This document shows positions 54,984 to 64,000 of a stretch of DNA of 64,000 bases, piece after piece. Position 1 is the first letter of the stretch. Each line of letters starts with the position of its first letter. This DNA comes from Polynucleobacter sp. HIN7 (lineage in GTDB: Bacteria; Pseudomonadota; Gammaproteobacteria; Burkholderiales; Burkholderiaceae). Both the position numbers and the translations under genes were made by a program. The notes below the pieces were generated by a model. It did no database searches and was not told the DNA's origin. It was given only the letters and a program-made list of their open reading frames with translations. The stretch is from contig NZ_AP028138.1 of NCBI RefSeq assembly GCF_030297595.1, positions 434,001 to 498,000 of the forward strand, read 5' to 3'.

Positions 54984-55970
54984 ATGGGTCGATTTGCTCG
55001 AATTGCAGGAACCGGCAGTTACTTGCCCGCATTAAGGCTGAGTAACCAAGATTTGGTGGACCGTTTGGCCAAAGAGGGTGTTGAGACCAGTGATGATTGG
55101 ATTAAAACTCGCAGCGGTATTTCATCTAGGCATTTTGCTGCGCCCGATGAGTTAACGAGCGATTTAGCGGTCAAGGCAGCACAGCGTGCAATGATGGAAG
55201 CGCAATGGAATGCCGATGATATTGAGTTAATCATCTTGGCGACCTCAACCCCCGATCATCTAGGCGGTTTTCCAAGCACGGCATGCGTGATTCAAGATAA
55301 ATTAGGTCTAAGGAATGGTTGTGCTGCCTTTGATGTGCAGGCGGTATGCGCTGGATTCTCATATGCCCTGAGTACGGCGGATGCATTCATTCGTGCTGGT
55401 ATGTATCAAAAGATTTTGGTCATTGGGGCTGAAGTATTCTCTCGAATCTTGGATTTCAAAGATCGCGGTACCTGCGTACTTTTTGGCGATGGAGCGGGTG
55501 CTGTTGCGCTCGAAGCCTCTGATCATGCCGGAATCTTAGCGAGCGCTTTGCATGCGGATGGCAGTCAACGTGACATTCTGTGCATCCCTGGACGAGCAAC
55601 TTGCGGTGGGATTGAAGGCGCTCCCTTTTTGCGAATGGATGGCCAAGCCGTCTTTAAATTAGCCGTGAAGGTGTTAGAGCAGGTCGCCCACGAGGTTCTG
55701 CAAAAAGCCAATATGCAGCCTAAGCAAATTGACTGGCTTGTCCCTCACCAAGCTAATATTCGCATTATGGAAGGAACGGCCCGCAAAATGGGAATGTCCA
55801 TGGATCGAGTGATTGTTACGGTGCATGAGCATGGTAATACTTCAGCAGCATCGATTCCCCTGGCGCTCGATCATGGCATTCGATCGGGTCAAATTAAGCG
55901 CGGTCAGCATATTTTGTTAGAAGGCGTTGGGGGCGGTTTTGCTTGGGGCGCGGTTGTATTGCGCTATTAA
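54984..55970 (+). CDS. fabH: 3-oxoacyl-ACP synthase III
   Basis: A 328-residue condensing enzyme that starts fatty acid chains from acetyl-CoA and malonyl-ACP. The catalytic cysteine is Cys122 in VCAGFSYAL, with PHQANIRIM and [10 protein letters not shown] holding the histidine and asparagine. The end is [11 protein letters not shown]. It is 2 nt from plsX and 15 nt from fabD. Confidence 0.96.
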   Translation: MGRFARIAGTGSYLPALRLSNQDLVDRLAKEGVETSDDWIKTRSGISSRHFAAPDELTSDLAVKAAQRAMMEAQWNADDIELIILATSTPDHLGGFPSTACVIQDKLGLRNGCAAFDVQAVCAGFSYALSTADAFIRAGMYQKILVIGAEVFSRILDFKDRGTCVLFGDGAGAVALEASDHAGILASALHADGSQRDILCIPGRATCGGIEGAPFLRMDGQAVFKLAVKVLEQVAHEVLQKANMQPKQIDWLVPHQANIRIMEGTARKMGMSMDRVIVTVHEHGNTSAASIPLALDHGIRSGQIKRGQHILLEGVGGGFAWGAVVLRY

Positions 55971-55985
55971 TGAGAAAAAATTGAT

Positions 55986-56924
55986 ATGACATTTGCATTT
56001 GTATTTCCAGGTCAAGGCTCACAATCGGTGGGGATGCTTAATTCCCTGGCTTCGCGAACAGAAGTTCATGCCACCTTGCAAGAGGCATCCGATGCGCTGG
56101 GTGAGAACATTGGTAAGTTAATTGCTGAGGGGCCTGCCGAGGCATTGGCCCTAACCACCAACACTCAACCGGTGATGCTGACCGCTGGGGTCGCCTGCTA
56201 TCGAGCTTGGTTGGCCTCTGGTGGACCCAAGCCCAGCGTAGTTGCGGGTCACAGCTTGGGTGAGTATTCAGCTTTGGTTGCTGCCGGAGTGATTCGTTTT
56301 AAAGATGCCTTACCTTTGGTGCGATTTCGTGCAGAGGCCATGCAATCTGCGGTGCCAGTTGGCACAGGTGGCATGGCAGCAATTTTGGGGCTTGATGATC
56401 AGAAAGTGATCGAAGTGTGTGCGCTCGCAAGTCGCGAGTGCGGCAAAGTCGTCGAGGCCGTTAATTTCAATGCCCCTGGCCAGATTGTGATTGCCGGTGC
56501 GACCGAGGCAGTTACTAAGGCATGTGAGCTACTTAAAGCAGCTGGTGCCAAGCGTGCTCTACCCCTCCCAGTCTCTGCTCCATTCCATTCCTCGCTTTTG
56601 CAACCTGCATCCGAAAAGCTGAAGACTTATTTAGAGGGCATTGAATTTCATGCGCCTTGTGTGCCAGTGATTAATAATGTGGACGTATCCATTCTGGAGA
56701 GTCCAGAGCAAATTAAAGATGCCTTAGTTCGTCAAGCGGCTAAGCCGGTGCGTTGGCAAGAGACCATCCGCGCCATGGCTGATCGTGGAGTTACTCAGGT
56801 TGTCGAGTGCGGTCCCGGTAAAGTACTAGCTGGACTAACAAAACGAATTGATGATCGACTTCAAGGCATGGCGATTACCGACGAATCAAGCTTGATGGAC
56901 GCATTGCAACAGTTAAAAACCTAA
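55986..56924 (+). CDS. fabD: Malonyl-CoA:ACP transacylase
   Basis: A 312-residue transferase that loads malonyl onto ACP. The nucleophile is Ser90 in GHSLGEYSAL, with FPGQGSQSVGM at the start and the histidine in APFHSSLLQ. Normal length. It lies between fabH and fabG. Confidence 0.96.
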   Translation: MTFAFVFPGQGSQSVGMLNSLASRTEVHATLQEASDALGENIGKLIAEGPAEALALTTNTQPVMLTAGVACYRAWLASGGPKPSVVAGHSLGEYSALVAAGVIRFKDALPLVRFRAEAMQSAVPVGTGGMAAILGLDDQKVIEVCALASRECGKVVEAVNFNAPGQIVIAGATEAVTKACELLKAAGAKRALPLPVSAPFHSSLLQPASEKLKTYLEGIEFHAPCVPVINNVDVSILESPEQIKDALVRQAAKPVRWQETIRAMADRGVTQVVECGPGKVLAGLTKRIDDRLQGMAITDESSLMDALQQLKT

Positions 56925-56938
56925 TTTGTGAAATTCTT

Positions 56939-57682
56939 ATGAACCTCGATTTAACAAATCAAGTAGCACTAGTAACCGGCGCATCGCGCGGTATCGGACA
57001 GGCAATAGCCACTGAATTGGCATCTTGTGGCGCAATCGTGATCGGTACCGCGACCTCAGAGTCTGGCGCGAATGCAATCTCCGAGCGATTGAGCGCATCT
57101 AAGGGCATTGGTAAGGTCTTGAATGTCACAGAAGGAGCCGCCTGTGAGGCAATGATTGAGGAGATCGTCAAGCAATTTGGGCGCATTGATATTTTGGTCA
57201 ATAACGCAGGCATTACTAAGGATCAATTAGCAATGCGCATGAAGGAAGATGAGTGGTCCGATGTGATTGCTACCAATCTGAGTTCGGTATTTAAATTATC
57301 ACAGGCTGTGTTGCGACCCATGATGAAGGCTCGATCAGGCCGGATTATTAATATCACCTCGATTGTTGGGCATATGGGTAACGCTGGTCAGGCAAATTAT
57401 GCGGCTGCTAAAGCGGGAGTTGCTGGCATGACCCGTGCTCTGGCGCGTGAGATTGGTAGCCGTAATATTACTGTGAATTGCGTAGCACCCGGATTCATCG
57501 ATACCGATATGACCCGCGCTTTAAGTGAAGACCAGCAAAATAGCCTTAAAGCCAATATTCCTCTAGCTCGCTTAGGAACCCCTGAGGATGTTGCTCAGGC
57601 AGTCGCTTTCTTGGCCTCTCCGGCGGCAGCTTATATCACTGGAAATACCCTCCATGTCAATGGCGGCCTATATCTGGCTTGA
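56939..57682 (+). CDS. fabG: 3-oxoacyl-ACP reductase
   Basis: A 247-residue short-chain dehydrogenase that reduces 3-oxoacyl-ACP with NADPH. It has GASRGIGQAIA, NNAGITKDQLAMRM and the catalytic YAAAKAG, ending HVNGGLYLA. It is 14 nt from fabD and 79 nt from acpP. Confidence 0.97.
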   Translation: MNLDLTNQVALVTGASRGIGQAIATELASCGAIVIGTATSESGANAISERLSASKGIGKVLNVTEGAACEAMIEEIVKQFGRIDILVNNAGITKDQLAMRMKEDEWSDVIATNLSSVFKLSQAVLRPMMKARSGRIINITSIVGHMGNAGQANYAAAKAGVAGMTRALAREIGSRNITVNCVAPGFIDTDMTRALSEDQQNSLKANIPLARLGTPEDVAQAVAFLASPAAAYITGNTLHVNGGLYLA

Positions 57683-57716
57683 GTCTCCCGTCAAATGATC
57701 GGTGTCACAAACAAAC

Positions 57717-57725
57717 TGATAAAAT
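57717..57725 (+). promoter_or_regulatory. Possible extended -10 promoter before acpP
   Basis: TG, A, TAAAAT lies in the 79-nt fabG-acpP gap, about 36 nt before the acpP ATG. acpP needs much higher expression than the fab enzymes, so an internal promoter is expected. A strong GGAGG ribosome site follows. Confidence 0.4.
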
Positions 57726-57761
57726 CCTGTAATTCGTTTTAACAAGTCCCGGAGGGAATGA

Positions 57762-58004
57762 ATGGACAACATCGAACAACGCGTTAAGAAAATTGTGGCT
57801 GAGCAGTTAGGCGTGCCAGAAGCAGACATCAAGAATGAGTCTTCTTTTGTGAACGACCTGGGCGCAGACTCTCTTGACACAGTTGAATTGGTAATGGCCT
57901 TAGAAGATGAGTTTGGTATTGAGATACCAGACGAAGAGGCCGAAAAAATTACCACTGTACAGCTTGCGATTGATTTCGCAAAAACGAAAGCTGGACAGGC
58001 TTAA
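57762..58004 (+). CDS. acpP: Acyl carrier protein
   Basis: An 80-residue acidic carrier for fatty acyl chains. The phosphopantetheine serine is Ser37 in [12 protein letters not shown]. Sequence is near-canonical. GGAGG precedes the ATG. fabF follows after 19 nt. Confidence 0.98.
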   Translation: MDNIEQRVKKIVAEQLGVPEADIKNESSFVNDLGADSLDTVELVMALEDEFGIEIPDEEAEKITTVQLAIDFAKTKAGQA

Positions 58005-58023
58005 TTCGTATCTAGGCTAAGCC

Positions 58024-59271
58024 GTGCCCGCATCAAATCAACCACGTCGCGTGGTGGTCACCGGCTTAGGTCTGATTTCACCAGTTGGCAATTCAGTCGC
58101 AACCGCATGGGATAACCTAATTGCGGGCAAGACTGGTATTGCTACAGTCACTAAGTTTGACCACTCAGCACTTAGTGTGCATTTTGCCGGTGAGGTTAAA
58201 GATTTCAATGTCGAGGACTACATTTCTGCCAAAGAAGCTCGGCATATGGATACCTTCATTCATTATGGAATCGCAGCCGGAACCCAAGCGATTAAAGATA
58301 GTGGTTTAGAGGTCACCGATCAAAATTCCGAGCGAATTGGTGTGTTAGTCGGCTCAGGAATTGGTGGTTTACCAATGATTGAGGATACCAATGCCGAGTT
58401 ACTGTCTCGTGGCCCGCGCCGTATCTCACCATTTTTTGTGCCAGGCTCGATCATTAATATGATTTCTGGGCATTTGAGTATTCTCTTTAATCTGAAGGGT
58501 CCCAATGTTGCGGCGGTGACCGCCTGCACGACCGGTTTGCATAGTATTGGTTTGGCTGCTCGCTTAATTCAGTATGGCGACGCAGATGTCATGATCGCCG
58601 GCGGCGCTGAGTCGACCATTTCTGCTCTGGGCATTGGTGGTTTTGCAGCTGCCAGGGCATTGTCGACCCGTAATGATGATCCTGCAACTGCTTCGCGCCC
58701 CTGGGATAAAGACCGCGATGGATTTGTTTTGGGTGAGGGTGCTGGTGTAATGGTTCTCGAAGAGTACGAACATGCAAAAGCGCGTGGTGCCAAAATTTAT
58801 GCGGAGTTATGTGGCTTTGGAATGAGCGGTGATGCGTATCATATGACCGCTCCCAATATGGATGGACCGCGCCGTTGCATGGTCAATGCAATGCGTGATG
58901 CGGGTATTACGGTAGATCAGATTCAGTATGTAAATGCACATGGCACATCAACACCCTTGGGCGATAAGAATGAGACAGATGCCATCAAGGCAGCTTTAGG
59001 CGATCATGCCAAAAAAGTGGTGGTGAATTCCACGAAATCGATGACGGGCCATTTATTGGGTGGCGCTGGGGGCCTTGAATCGGTCTTTACAGTTCTTGCA
59101 TTGCACCATCAAAAATCACCACCGACTATCAATATTTTTAATCAAGACCCCGAATGCGACCTTGATTACTGCGCCAATACTGCTAGGGATCTCAAAATTG
59201 ATTACGCTGTGAAAAACAACTTTGGATTTGGGGGTACCAACGGTACCTTGATATTTGGGAAAAAGCCCTAA
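58024..59271 (+). CDS. fabF: 3-oxoacyl-ACP synthase II
   Basis: A 415-residue elongating condensing enzyme. Catalytic cysteine Cys168 in [10 protein letters not shown], histidines in [11 protein letters not shown] and [12 protein letters not shown]. Start is GTG at 58024, set by alignment of RRVVVTGLG. It ends the fatty acid operon; in related genera rpoE-rseA-rseB come next, but here mucD follows at once. Confidence 0.96.
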   Translation: MPASNQPRRVVVTGLGLISPVGNSVATAWDNLIAGKTGIATVTKFDHSALSVHFAGEVKDFNVEDYISAKEARHMDTFIHYGIAAGTQAIKDSGLEVTDQNSERIGVLVGSGIGGLPMIEDTNAELLSRGPRRISPFFVPGSIINMISGHLSILFNLKGPNVAAVTACTTGLHSIGLAARLIQYGDADVMIAGGAESTISALGIGGFAAARALSTRNDDPATASRPWDKDRDGFVLGEGAGVMVLEEYEHAKARGAKIYAELCGFGMSGDAYHMTAPNMDGPRRCMVNAMRDAGITVDQIQYVNAHGTSTPLGDKNETDAIKAALGDHAKKVVVNSTKSMTGHLLGGAGGLESVFTVLALHHQKSPPTINIFNQDPECDLDYCANTARDLKIDYAVKNNFGFGGTNGTLIFGKKP

Positions 59272-59296
59272 TATCTGAAGTATTGCAACTAATGGG

Positions 59297-59311
59297 TTGA
59301 GCAAAGCTCAA
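59297..59311 (+). repeat. Hairpin TTGAGC-AAA-GCTCAA before mucD
   Basis: A perfect 6-bp inverted repeat with a 3-nt loop ends 6 nt before the mucD ATG, where a ribosome site would be expected and none is seen. It is in the 46-nt fabF-mucD gap. It could be a weak terminator for fabF or an RNA element controlling mucD. Confidence 0.5.
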
Positions 59312-59317
59312 TTTGGT

Positions 59318-60787
59318 ATGAAAAAAATTCTATTGGTCGTTTTCTCAGTATTTAGCTGGGGAATCCTGTCGTTTTCACCGACGGTTTCCTCTCAGACAAA
59401 CACTCAGCCTCCTCGGGTAGCGATCCCAGATTTCGTGGAATTGGTTGAAAAGGCTAGTCCCGCAGTGGTTAATATCCGTACTACCGAGAGGTTATCCAAT
59501 CAACAGGCTCAAGGCTCTGTCCCAGGCATACCTGATGAGCAAGCGGAATTCTTTCGTCGCTTTTTTGGGGTACCGCTTCCAGGAGCACCCAATACCCCTC
59601 GCGGTCAGGGTAATCGACGTGGCCAACCAGAAGAAATTGAACGCGGTGTTGGTTCGGGATTCATTATTGATTCCAACGGAATTGTGATGACCAATGCACA
59701 CGTAGTTGAAGGTGCAACAACGATTTATGTCACCCTAACAGATAAGCGTGAGTTCAAGGCAAAACTACTTGGCGCAGATAAGCGTACCGATCTTGCGGTC
59801 CTAAAAATTGATGCCACCGGTTTACCAAGGCTGCCTTTAGGTGACTCCTCTAAGGTGAAAGTGGGCGAGTGGGTTGTAGCGATTGGCTCACCCTTTGGTT
59901 TGGAGAATACCGTAACTGCTGGAATTGTGTCAGCCAAAAGCCGTGACACAGGAGACTATTTGCCATTCATTCAAACCGATGTCGCAGTCAATCCCGGGAA
60001 CTCTGGTGGACCATTGCTCAATACTGCTGGCCAAGTGATTGGTATTAATTCTCAAATCTTTAGTCGCTCAGGTGGCTATATGGGAATTTCATTTGCAATT
60101 CCAATCGATGAGGCCATTCGGGTCGCAGATCAATTAAGAACCACCGGCCGTTTAGTGCGTGGACGAATTGGCGTGGCGATTGGTGAGATCAATAAAGATG
60201 TGGCTGAAAGCCTTGGGCTTGGTAAACCACGCGGCGCTTTTGTCCGCAATGTGGAACCTGGTGCGCCTGCAGCTAAGGGCGGCATTGAGTCCGGTGATGT
60301 GATCTTGAGCTTTAACGGGCGTGATATTAATAAGTCCACCGATCTACCTCGTATTGTGGGTGAGACAAAACCCGGTACCTCTGCAACGGTTAAAGTTTGG
60401 CGCAAAGGGACAACACGTGACCTAACGGTTGTGGTTGCGGATGCAGAGCCCGATAAAGCGGTTGCACGCAAGTCAGAGACTCCAGCTCCGCAAGCTGGCA
60501 CGGCAAACAAATCATTGGGTATCAGTGTTGCCGAATTGACTGAAGCCAAAAATAAGGAATTGGGCGGCAAAGGCGGGGTTGAGATTACCAATGTGGGTGA
60601 TGGTGCCGCTGCTAGAGCAGGTTTACGGGTTGGAGACGTGATTGTCCGAATTGGCGATGCCGATATTACCGGGATCAAGCAATTTGAGTCGGTAACCAAA
60701 GCCCTTGACCCTAGTAAGGCAGTACCTATTTTTGTGCGTCGCGGTGATGCCACCATCGTGGTACCCATCCGACCCGCTCAGAAGTAA
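59318..60787 (+). CDS. mucD: Periplasmic serine endoprotease (DegP/MucD-like)
   Basis: A 489-residue Do-family protease. A signal peptide (about 1-26) leads to the protease domain with the triad His in TNAHVVEGA, Asp in RTDLAVLKI and Ser in NPGNSGGPL, then two PDZ domains (about 275-360 and 385-485). It degrades misfolded periplasmic proteins. The ATG at 59318 fits the signal peptide; a TTG at 59297 lies in a hairpin. In relatives it follows rpoE-rseA-rseB; here those genes are absent. Confidence 0.93.
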   Translation: MKKILLVVFSVFSWGILSFSPTVSSQTNTQPPRVAIPDFVELVEKASPAVVNIRTTERLSNQQAQGSVPGIPDEQAEFFRRFFGVPLPGAPNTPRGQGNRRGQPEEIERGVGSGFIIDSNGIVMTNAHVVEGATTIYVTLTDKREFKAKLLGADKRTDLAVLKIDATGLPRLPLGDSSKVKVGEWVVAIGSPFGLENTVTAGIVSAKSRDTGDYLPFIQTDVAVNPGNSGGPLLNTAGQVIGINSQIFSRSGGYMGISFAIPIDEAIRVADQLRTTGRLVRGRIGVAIGEINKDVAESLGLGKPRGAFVRNVEPGAPAAKGGIESGDVILSFNGRDINKSTDLPRIVGETKPGTSATVKVWRKGTTRDLTVVVADAEPDKAVARKSETPAPQAGTANKSLGISVAELTEAKNKELGGKGGVEITNVGDGAAARAGLRVGDVIVRIGDADITGIKQFESVTKALDPSKAVPIFVRRGDATIVVPIRPAQK

Positions 60788-60812
60788 ATCCGGATATAAG
60801 AGCAAAACCATC

Positions 60813-60842
60813 AAGGGGTGACCAAAAAGTCACCCCTTTTTC
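60813..60842 (+). terminator. Rho-independent terminator after mucD
   Basis: AAGGGGTGAC and GTCACCCCTT form a 10-bp stem with loop CAAAAA, then a T-run. It separates mucD from lepA, which therefore has its own promoter; TACAAT at 60894-60899 is a candidate -10 for it. Confidence 0.92.
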
Positions 60843-60983
60843 TTGGGTTATTTCTTTTGGGGGTGGGGAAAAGCGCTGATTTTTCTGCTCCCAGTACAAT
60901 AGGGAAAAGACATCTTATTGCAGCGCATCATTGTGTTGCGTTGCGACAAGGCGTTTTATCAAGACCTCTATCGAACAGCGCCA

Positions 60984-62792
60984 ATGGATCACATCCGTAA
61001 TTTCTCCATCATTGCCCATATTGACCATGGTAAGTCAACCTTAGCCGATCGTATTATTCAGCTGTGTGGCGGTCTTTCCGACCGTGAAATGGAGGAGCAG
61101 GTTCTCGACTCCATGGACATTGAGCGCGAGCGAGGCATTACGATTAAGGCCCAAACCGCTGCCCTAACGTACAAGGCAAAAGATGGGAAGACCTACAACC
61201 TTAATTTGATTGATACCCCAGGGCACGTCGATTTCTCTTATGAGGTCAGTCGCTCTCTTTCTGCCTGTGAAGGGGCATTGTTGGTTGTCGATGCCAGCCA
61301 AGGAGTTGAAGCGCAAACGGTGGCTAACTGCTACACCGCTACTGAACTGGGTGTAGAGGTCATTCCAATCCTCAATAAGATCGATTTACCATCTGCAGAT
61401 CCTGAATCAGCTAAGAAAGAGATTGAGGACGTGATCGGTATTGATGCAACCGATGCCATTACCTGTTCTGCCAAAACAGGACTTGGTGTTGCTGATGTTT
61501 TAGAAGAAATGATTCGGCGCGTCCCGCCACCAAAGGGTGATGCCACATTACCTCTGCAAGCCTTAATTATTGATTCATGGTTTGATAACTATGTGGGTGT
61601 AGTCATGTTGGTCCGAGTGGTGAACGGCACCCTAAAACCAAAAGACAAAATTACCTTGATGGCTACTGGATCCACTCATTTGGTCGAGCAGCTTGGTGTT
61701 TTTACTCCGAAGTCAGTGACTCGTCCCCAGCTCAGTGCAGGCGAGGTCGGATTCATTATTGCTGGCATTAAAGAGTTGAAGGCTGCCAAGGTGGGTGATA
61801 CCGTGACCCATGCATCCGGTCAACAGGGTCGCATCCCTGCGCCACAGCCGCTGCCTGGATTTAAAGAGGTTAAGCCACAGGTATTTGCAGGTTTATATCC
61901 AGTAGAAGCCAATCAATACGATGCATTGCGTGAGTCTTTGGAAAAGCTCAAATTAAACGATGCATCCTTGCAGTTTGATCCGGAGGTCTCTCAAGCCTTA
62001 GGGTTTGGATTTCGGTGCGGTTTCTTAGGTTTATTGCATATGGAAATTGTGCAAGAGCGTTTAGAGCGGCAGTTTGATATGAGTTTGATTACAACCGCGC
62101 CAACGGTTGTTTATCAGGTGGAGCAGCGTGATGGCACGAAGGTTGTGGTGGATAACCCTTCCAAAATGCCTGACCCTAGCAAGATCGAGACAATCTTAGA
62201 ACCGATTGTGACAGTCAATCTGTATATGCCCCAAGAATATGTTGGCTCGGTCATTACCTTATGTACTGGTAAGCGGGGCATTCAAACCAATATGACCTAT
62301 TTAGGGCGTCAAGTACAGCTCACTTATGAGTTACCAATGGCAGAAATCGTGTTGGATTTCTTTGATCGCCTGAAATCCGTCTCACGGGGTTATGCCTCGA
62401 TGGATTACGAGTTCAAAGAGTATCGGCCAGCTGATGTAGTAAAGGTCGATATCCTAATTAATGGGGATCGAGTTGATGCCCTATCCATTATTGTGCATCG
62501 AAGTAATAGCCAGTCACGCGGTCGCGAGGTGGTTGCTAAGATGCGCGGCATTATTCCTAGACAAATGTTTGATGTCGCAATTCAAGCGGCAATTGGTAGC
62601 AATATCATTGCCAGAGAAAACGTCAAGGCTTTACGTAAGAATGTATTGGCGAAGTGCTATGGTGGTGATATTACTCGCAAGCGTAAGTTGCTCGAGAAGC
62701 AAAAGGAGGGCAAGAAGCGCATGAAACAAGTGGGTAATGTTGAAATTCCGCAAGAAGCATTTTTGGCCATCCTTCAGGTGGAAGAAAAATGA
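60984..62792 (+). CDS. lepA: Elongation factor 4 (LepA)
   Basis: A 602-residue translational GTPase acting on stalled or misplaced ribosomes and in initiation. The G motifs are [20 protein letters not shown] and NKIDLP, with the LepA C-terminal domain FVAK-type end missing nothing. The start at [16 protein letters not shown] (60984) is the standard one; a TTG at 60918 would add 22 residues. Its stop overlaps the lepB ATG by 4 nt. Confidence 0.96.
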   Translation: MDHIRNFSIIAHIDHGKSTLADRIIQLCGGLSDREMEEQVLDSMDIERERGITIKAQTAALTYKAKDGKTYNLNLIDTPGHVDFSYEVSRSLSACEGALLVVDASQGVEAQTVANCYTATELGVEVIPILNKIDLPSADPESAKKEIEDVIGIDATDAITCSAKTGLGVADVLEEMIRRVPPPKGDATLPLQALIIDSWFDNYVGVVMLVRVVNGTLKPKDKITLMATGSTHLVEQLGVFTPKSVTRPQLSAGEVGFIIAGIKELKAAKVGDTVTHASGQQGRIPAPQPLPGFKEVKPQVFAGLYPVEANQYDALRESLEKLKLNDASLQFDPEVSQALGFGFRCGFLGLLHMEIVQERLERQFDMSLITTAPTVVYQVEQRDGTKVVVDNPSKMPDPSKIETILEPIVTVNLYMPQEYVGSVITLCTGKRGIQTNMTYLGRQVQLTYELPMAEIVLDFFDRLKSVSRGYASMDYEFKEYRPADVVKVDILINGDRVDALSIIVHRSNSQSRGREVVAKMRGIIPRQMFDVAIQAAIGSNIIARENVKALRKNVLAKCYGGDITRKRKLLEKQKEGKKRMKQVGNVEIPQEAFLAILQVEEK

Positions 62793-63592
62793 ACTTTGCC
62801 CTTATCTTATTCATCTTGGCCATCATCACGGGTATCGCATGGGTTGCCGATAAACTCTACTTTGCCCCACAACGCAAAGCTGCTGGAATTGAGCGGATGC
62901 CACTTTGGTTGGAGTATTCGGCAAGTTTTTTCCCGGTTATTTTGGCGGTATTCATTCTGCGCTCATTTTTGATTGAGCCATTTAAGATTCCATCCGGATC
63001 GATGATTCCAACCCTGCAGATTGGAGATTTCATTGTTGTCAATAAATACACCTATGGCATTCGTTTGCCAGTAATCAACCAGAAAATTATTAATATCGGC
63101 ACCCCAAAACGGGGTGATGTGGTTGTCTTTCGTTATCCCAAAGATCAGTCGGTTGATTACATTAAACGCGTGATTGCGATTCCTGGTGATGACATCCTCT
63201 ACGAGGATAAAAAGGTCACTGTTAACGGGAAGCCACTTCAATACGCTGGTGGAGCCCCTTATCTTGATCCTGAGAGCATGCGGTATGCCAAGCTCTACCA
63301 AGAGAGCTTTCCAGCCGATCTTGGTGGTAATACTCATGAGATTTTGAATGATCCCGATCGCAGCACGATCTACCAAGGCGAGAACTTCCCTGGATCGGAG
63401 AACTGCCAATATCAAGGAACTGCACTGCGCTGTAAGGTGCCAGCAGGCCATTATTTTGTGATGGGTGATAACCGCGACAATAGTCTGGATTCGCGGTTCT
63501 GGGGATTTGTACCGGATCAAAACTTAGTTGGTCGCGCCTTTTTCATTTGGCTGAACATGGGTTCACTTGGCCGAATTGGAAGCTTTCAGTAA
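62789..63592 (+). CDS. lepB: Signal peptidase I
   Basis: A 267-residue inner-membrane protease removing Sec and Tat signal peptides. Two N-terminal membrane segments are followed by the catalytic serine in [11 protein letters not shown], the lysine in [13 protein letters not shown] and the [14 protein letters not shown] box. It overlaps lepA (ATGA) and rnc (TAATG), so lepA-lepB-rnc are coupled. Confidence 0.96.
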   Translation: MNFALILFILAIITGIAWVADKLYFAPQRKAAGIERMPLWLEYSASFFPVILAVFILRSFLIEPFKIPSGSMIPTLQIGDFIVVNKYTYGIRLPVINQKIINIGTPKRGDVVVFRYPKDQSVDYIKRVIAIPGDDILYEDKKVTVNGKPLQYAGGAPYLDPESMRYAKLYQESFPADLGGNTHEILNDPDRSTIYQGENFPGSENCQYQGTALRCKVPAGHYFVMGDNRDNSLDSRFWGFVPDQNLVGRAFFIWLNMGSLGRIGSFQ

Positions 63593-64000
63593 TGAATGCC
63601 CGGGCAACACTCGATCTTGGCCCACTGCAGGATCGCTTGGCATATCAATTTAAAAAGCCTGATTTATTAACTCAAGCTTTAACCCATCGCAGTCATAGTA
63701 AAAAGAATAATGAGCGCCTCGAGTTTCTGGGAGACTCTGTATTGAACTGTGTAGTTGCTGAGATTTTGTATGAGCGTTATGCCGATCTTGATGAGGGCGA
63801 TCTATCACGGGTACGAGCCAACTTGGTAAAGCAACAAGCGCTGTATGAAATTGCTCAAGCCTTGATGCTATCGGACTATCTCAAGCTTGGAGAAGGGGAG
63901 TTAAAAAGCGGTGGATTTCGTAGACCTTCAATCCTAGCCGATACACTTGAAGCCATTGCGGGGGCAATTTTTATTGATGGAGGATTCGAGGCGGCAAAGG
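63592..64000 (+). CDS. rnc: Ribonuclease III, N-terminal part (runs off window)
   Basis: The first 136 codons of RNase III, the double-strand RNA nuclease for rRNA processing. The catalytic signature [13 protein letters not shown] is present with its glutamate and aspartate, and the second acidic site [16 protein letters not shown] as well. The ATG overlaps the lepB stop by one base. The dsRNA-binding domain lies outside the window, and era is expected to follow. Confidence 0.96.
   Translation, partial: MNARATLDLGPLQDRLAYQFKKPDLLTQALTHRSHSKKNNERLEFLGDSVLNCVVAEILYERYADLDEGDLSRVRANLVKQQALYEIAQALMLSDYLKLGEGELKSGGFRRPSILADTLEAIAGAIFIDGGFEAAK

Noticed and set aside
60130-60768. 212-codon open frame on the minus strand opposite mucD
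   Set aside because: It is antisense to a clear protease gene, has serine/threonine/proline-rich composition with no recognisable motif, and no ribosome site. It is a frame shadow.
60918-60983. 22-residue N-terminal extension or leader peptide before lepA
   Set aside because: The standard LepA start is at 60984; the upstream TTG has no ribosome site and the extension has no similarity to LepA.
62963-63520. 185-codon open frame opposite lepB
   Set aside because: Antisense to an intact signal peptidase, no family features, no start signals.
1-64000. Prophage, insertion sequence, defence system or CRISPR array
   Set aside because: No integrase, transposase, phage, cas, restriction or toxin-antitoxin gene is recognisable, and no spaced direct repeats were seen. 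The window is core genome in nearly standard betaproteobacterial order.

Overview
The window is a dense block of core genes, about 70 of them on 64 kb, from a betaproteobacterium. Gene order, tmRNA tag (ANDERYALAA), moderate base composition and very short intergenic gaps all point to Burkholderiaceae, most likely a Polynucleobacter-like streamlined freshwater genus. The genus is inferred from memory of these families, not from a search. I see no prophage, insertion sequence, CRISPR array, plasmid function or tRNA gene.

Layout. 1-6.2 kb: accessory metabolism (chromate-transporter fragment, 2-hydroxyacid dehydrogenase, monooxygenase-fold protein, TrhO, a CMD-pirin-SAF oxidoreductase run, a MASE1-like membrane protein, a small winged-helix regulator). 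6.2-8.7 kb: tmRNA, gph, ubiG and an OmpA-family protein, all on the minus strand. 8.8-26.1 kb: a long plus-strand run gyrA-serC-pheA-hisC-tyrA-aroA-cmk-rpsA-ihfB-lapB-ugd-hldE1-hldD-comEA-like-cysM, joining aromatic amino acid synthesis, translation and LPS precursor supply. 26.1-31.0 kb: mltB, an HDAC-family deacetylase, etfBA and a lipoprotein/membrane protein pair. 31.3-35.1 kb: rpsP-rimM-trmD-rplS, then a NUDIX hydrolase and a CobD-like protein. 35.0-42.9 kb: rsgA, M48 protease, orn, mogA, pmbA, thyA-folA, ferredoxin and a glyoxylate-reductase-like enzyme. 42.9-48.6 kb: rne-moaA-mobA-moeA on the minus strand, with a long structured rne leader. 49-64 kb: rluC, a HAD phosphatase, sppA, an RsmI-like methylase, maf, yceD-rpmF-plsX-fabHDG-acpP-fabF (fatty acid synthesis), then mucD-lepA-lepB-rnc (cut by the window end).

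The most interesting signal is in start-site architecture rather than in any gene. Seven genes without a usable Shine-Dalgarno (trhO, gyrA, cysM, the NUDIX gene, the M48 protease, mogA, pmbA) have a sigma70 -10 hexamer matching TATAAT in at least 5 of 6 positions, placed exactly 6 nt before the ATG. Two more have it 7 nt before, and plsX has a weaker box at 6 nt. This spacing puts transcription start at or next to the start codon, so these mRNAs are predicted to be leaderless. Some of these genes form divergent pairs only 15 or 26 bp apart. The window also lacks two usual neighbours: lapA before lapB, and rpoE-rseA-rseB between fabF and mucD.
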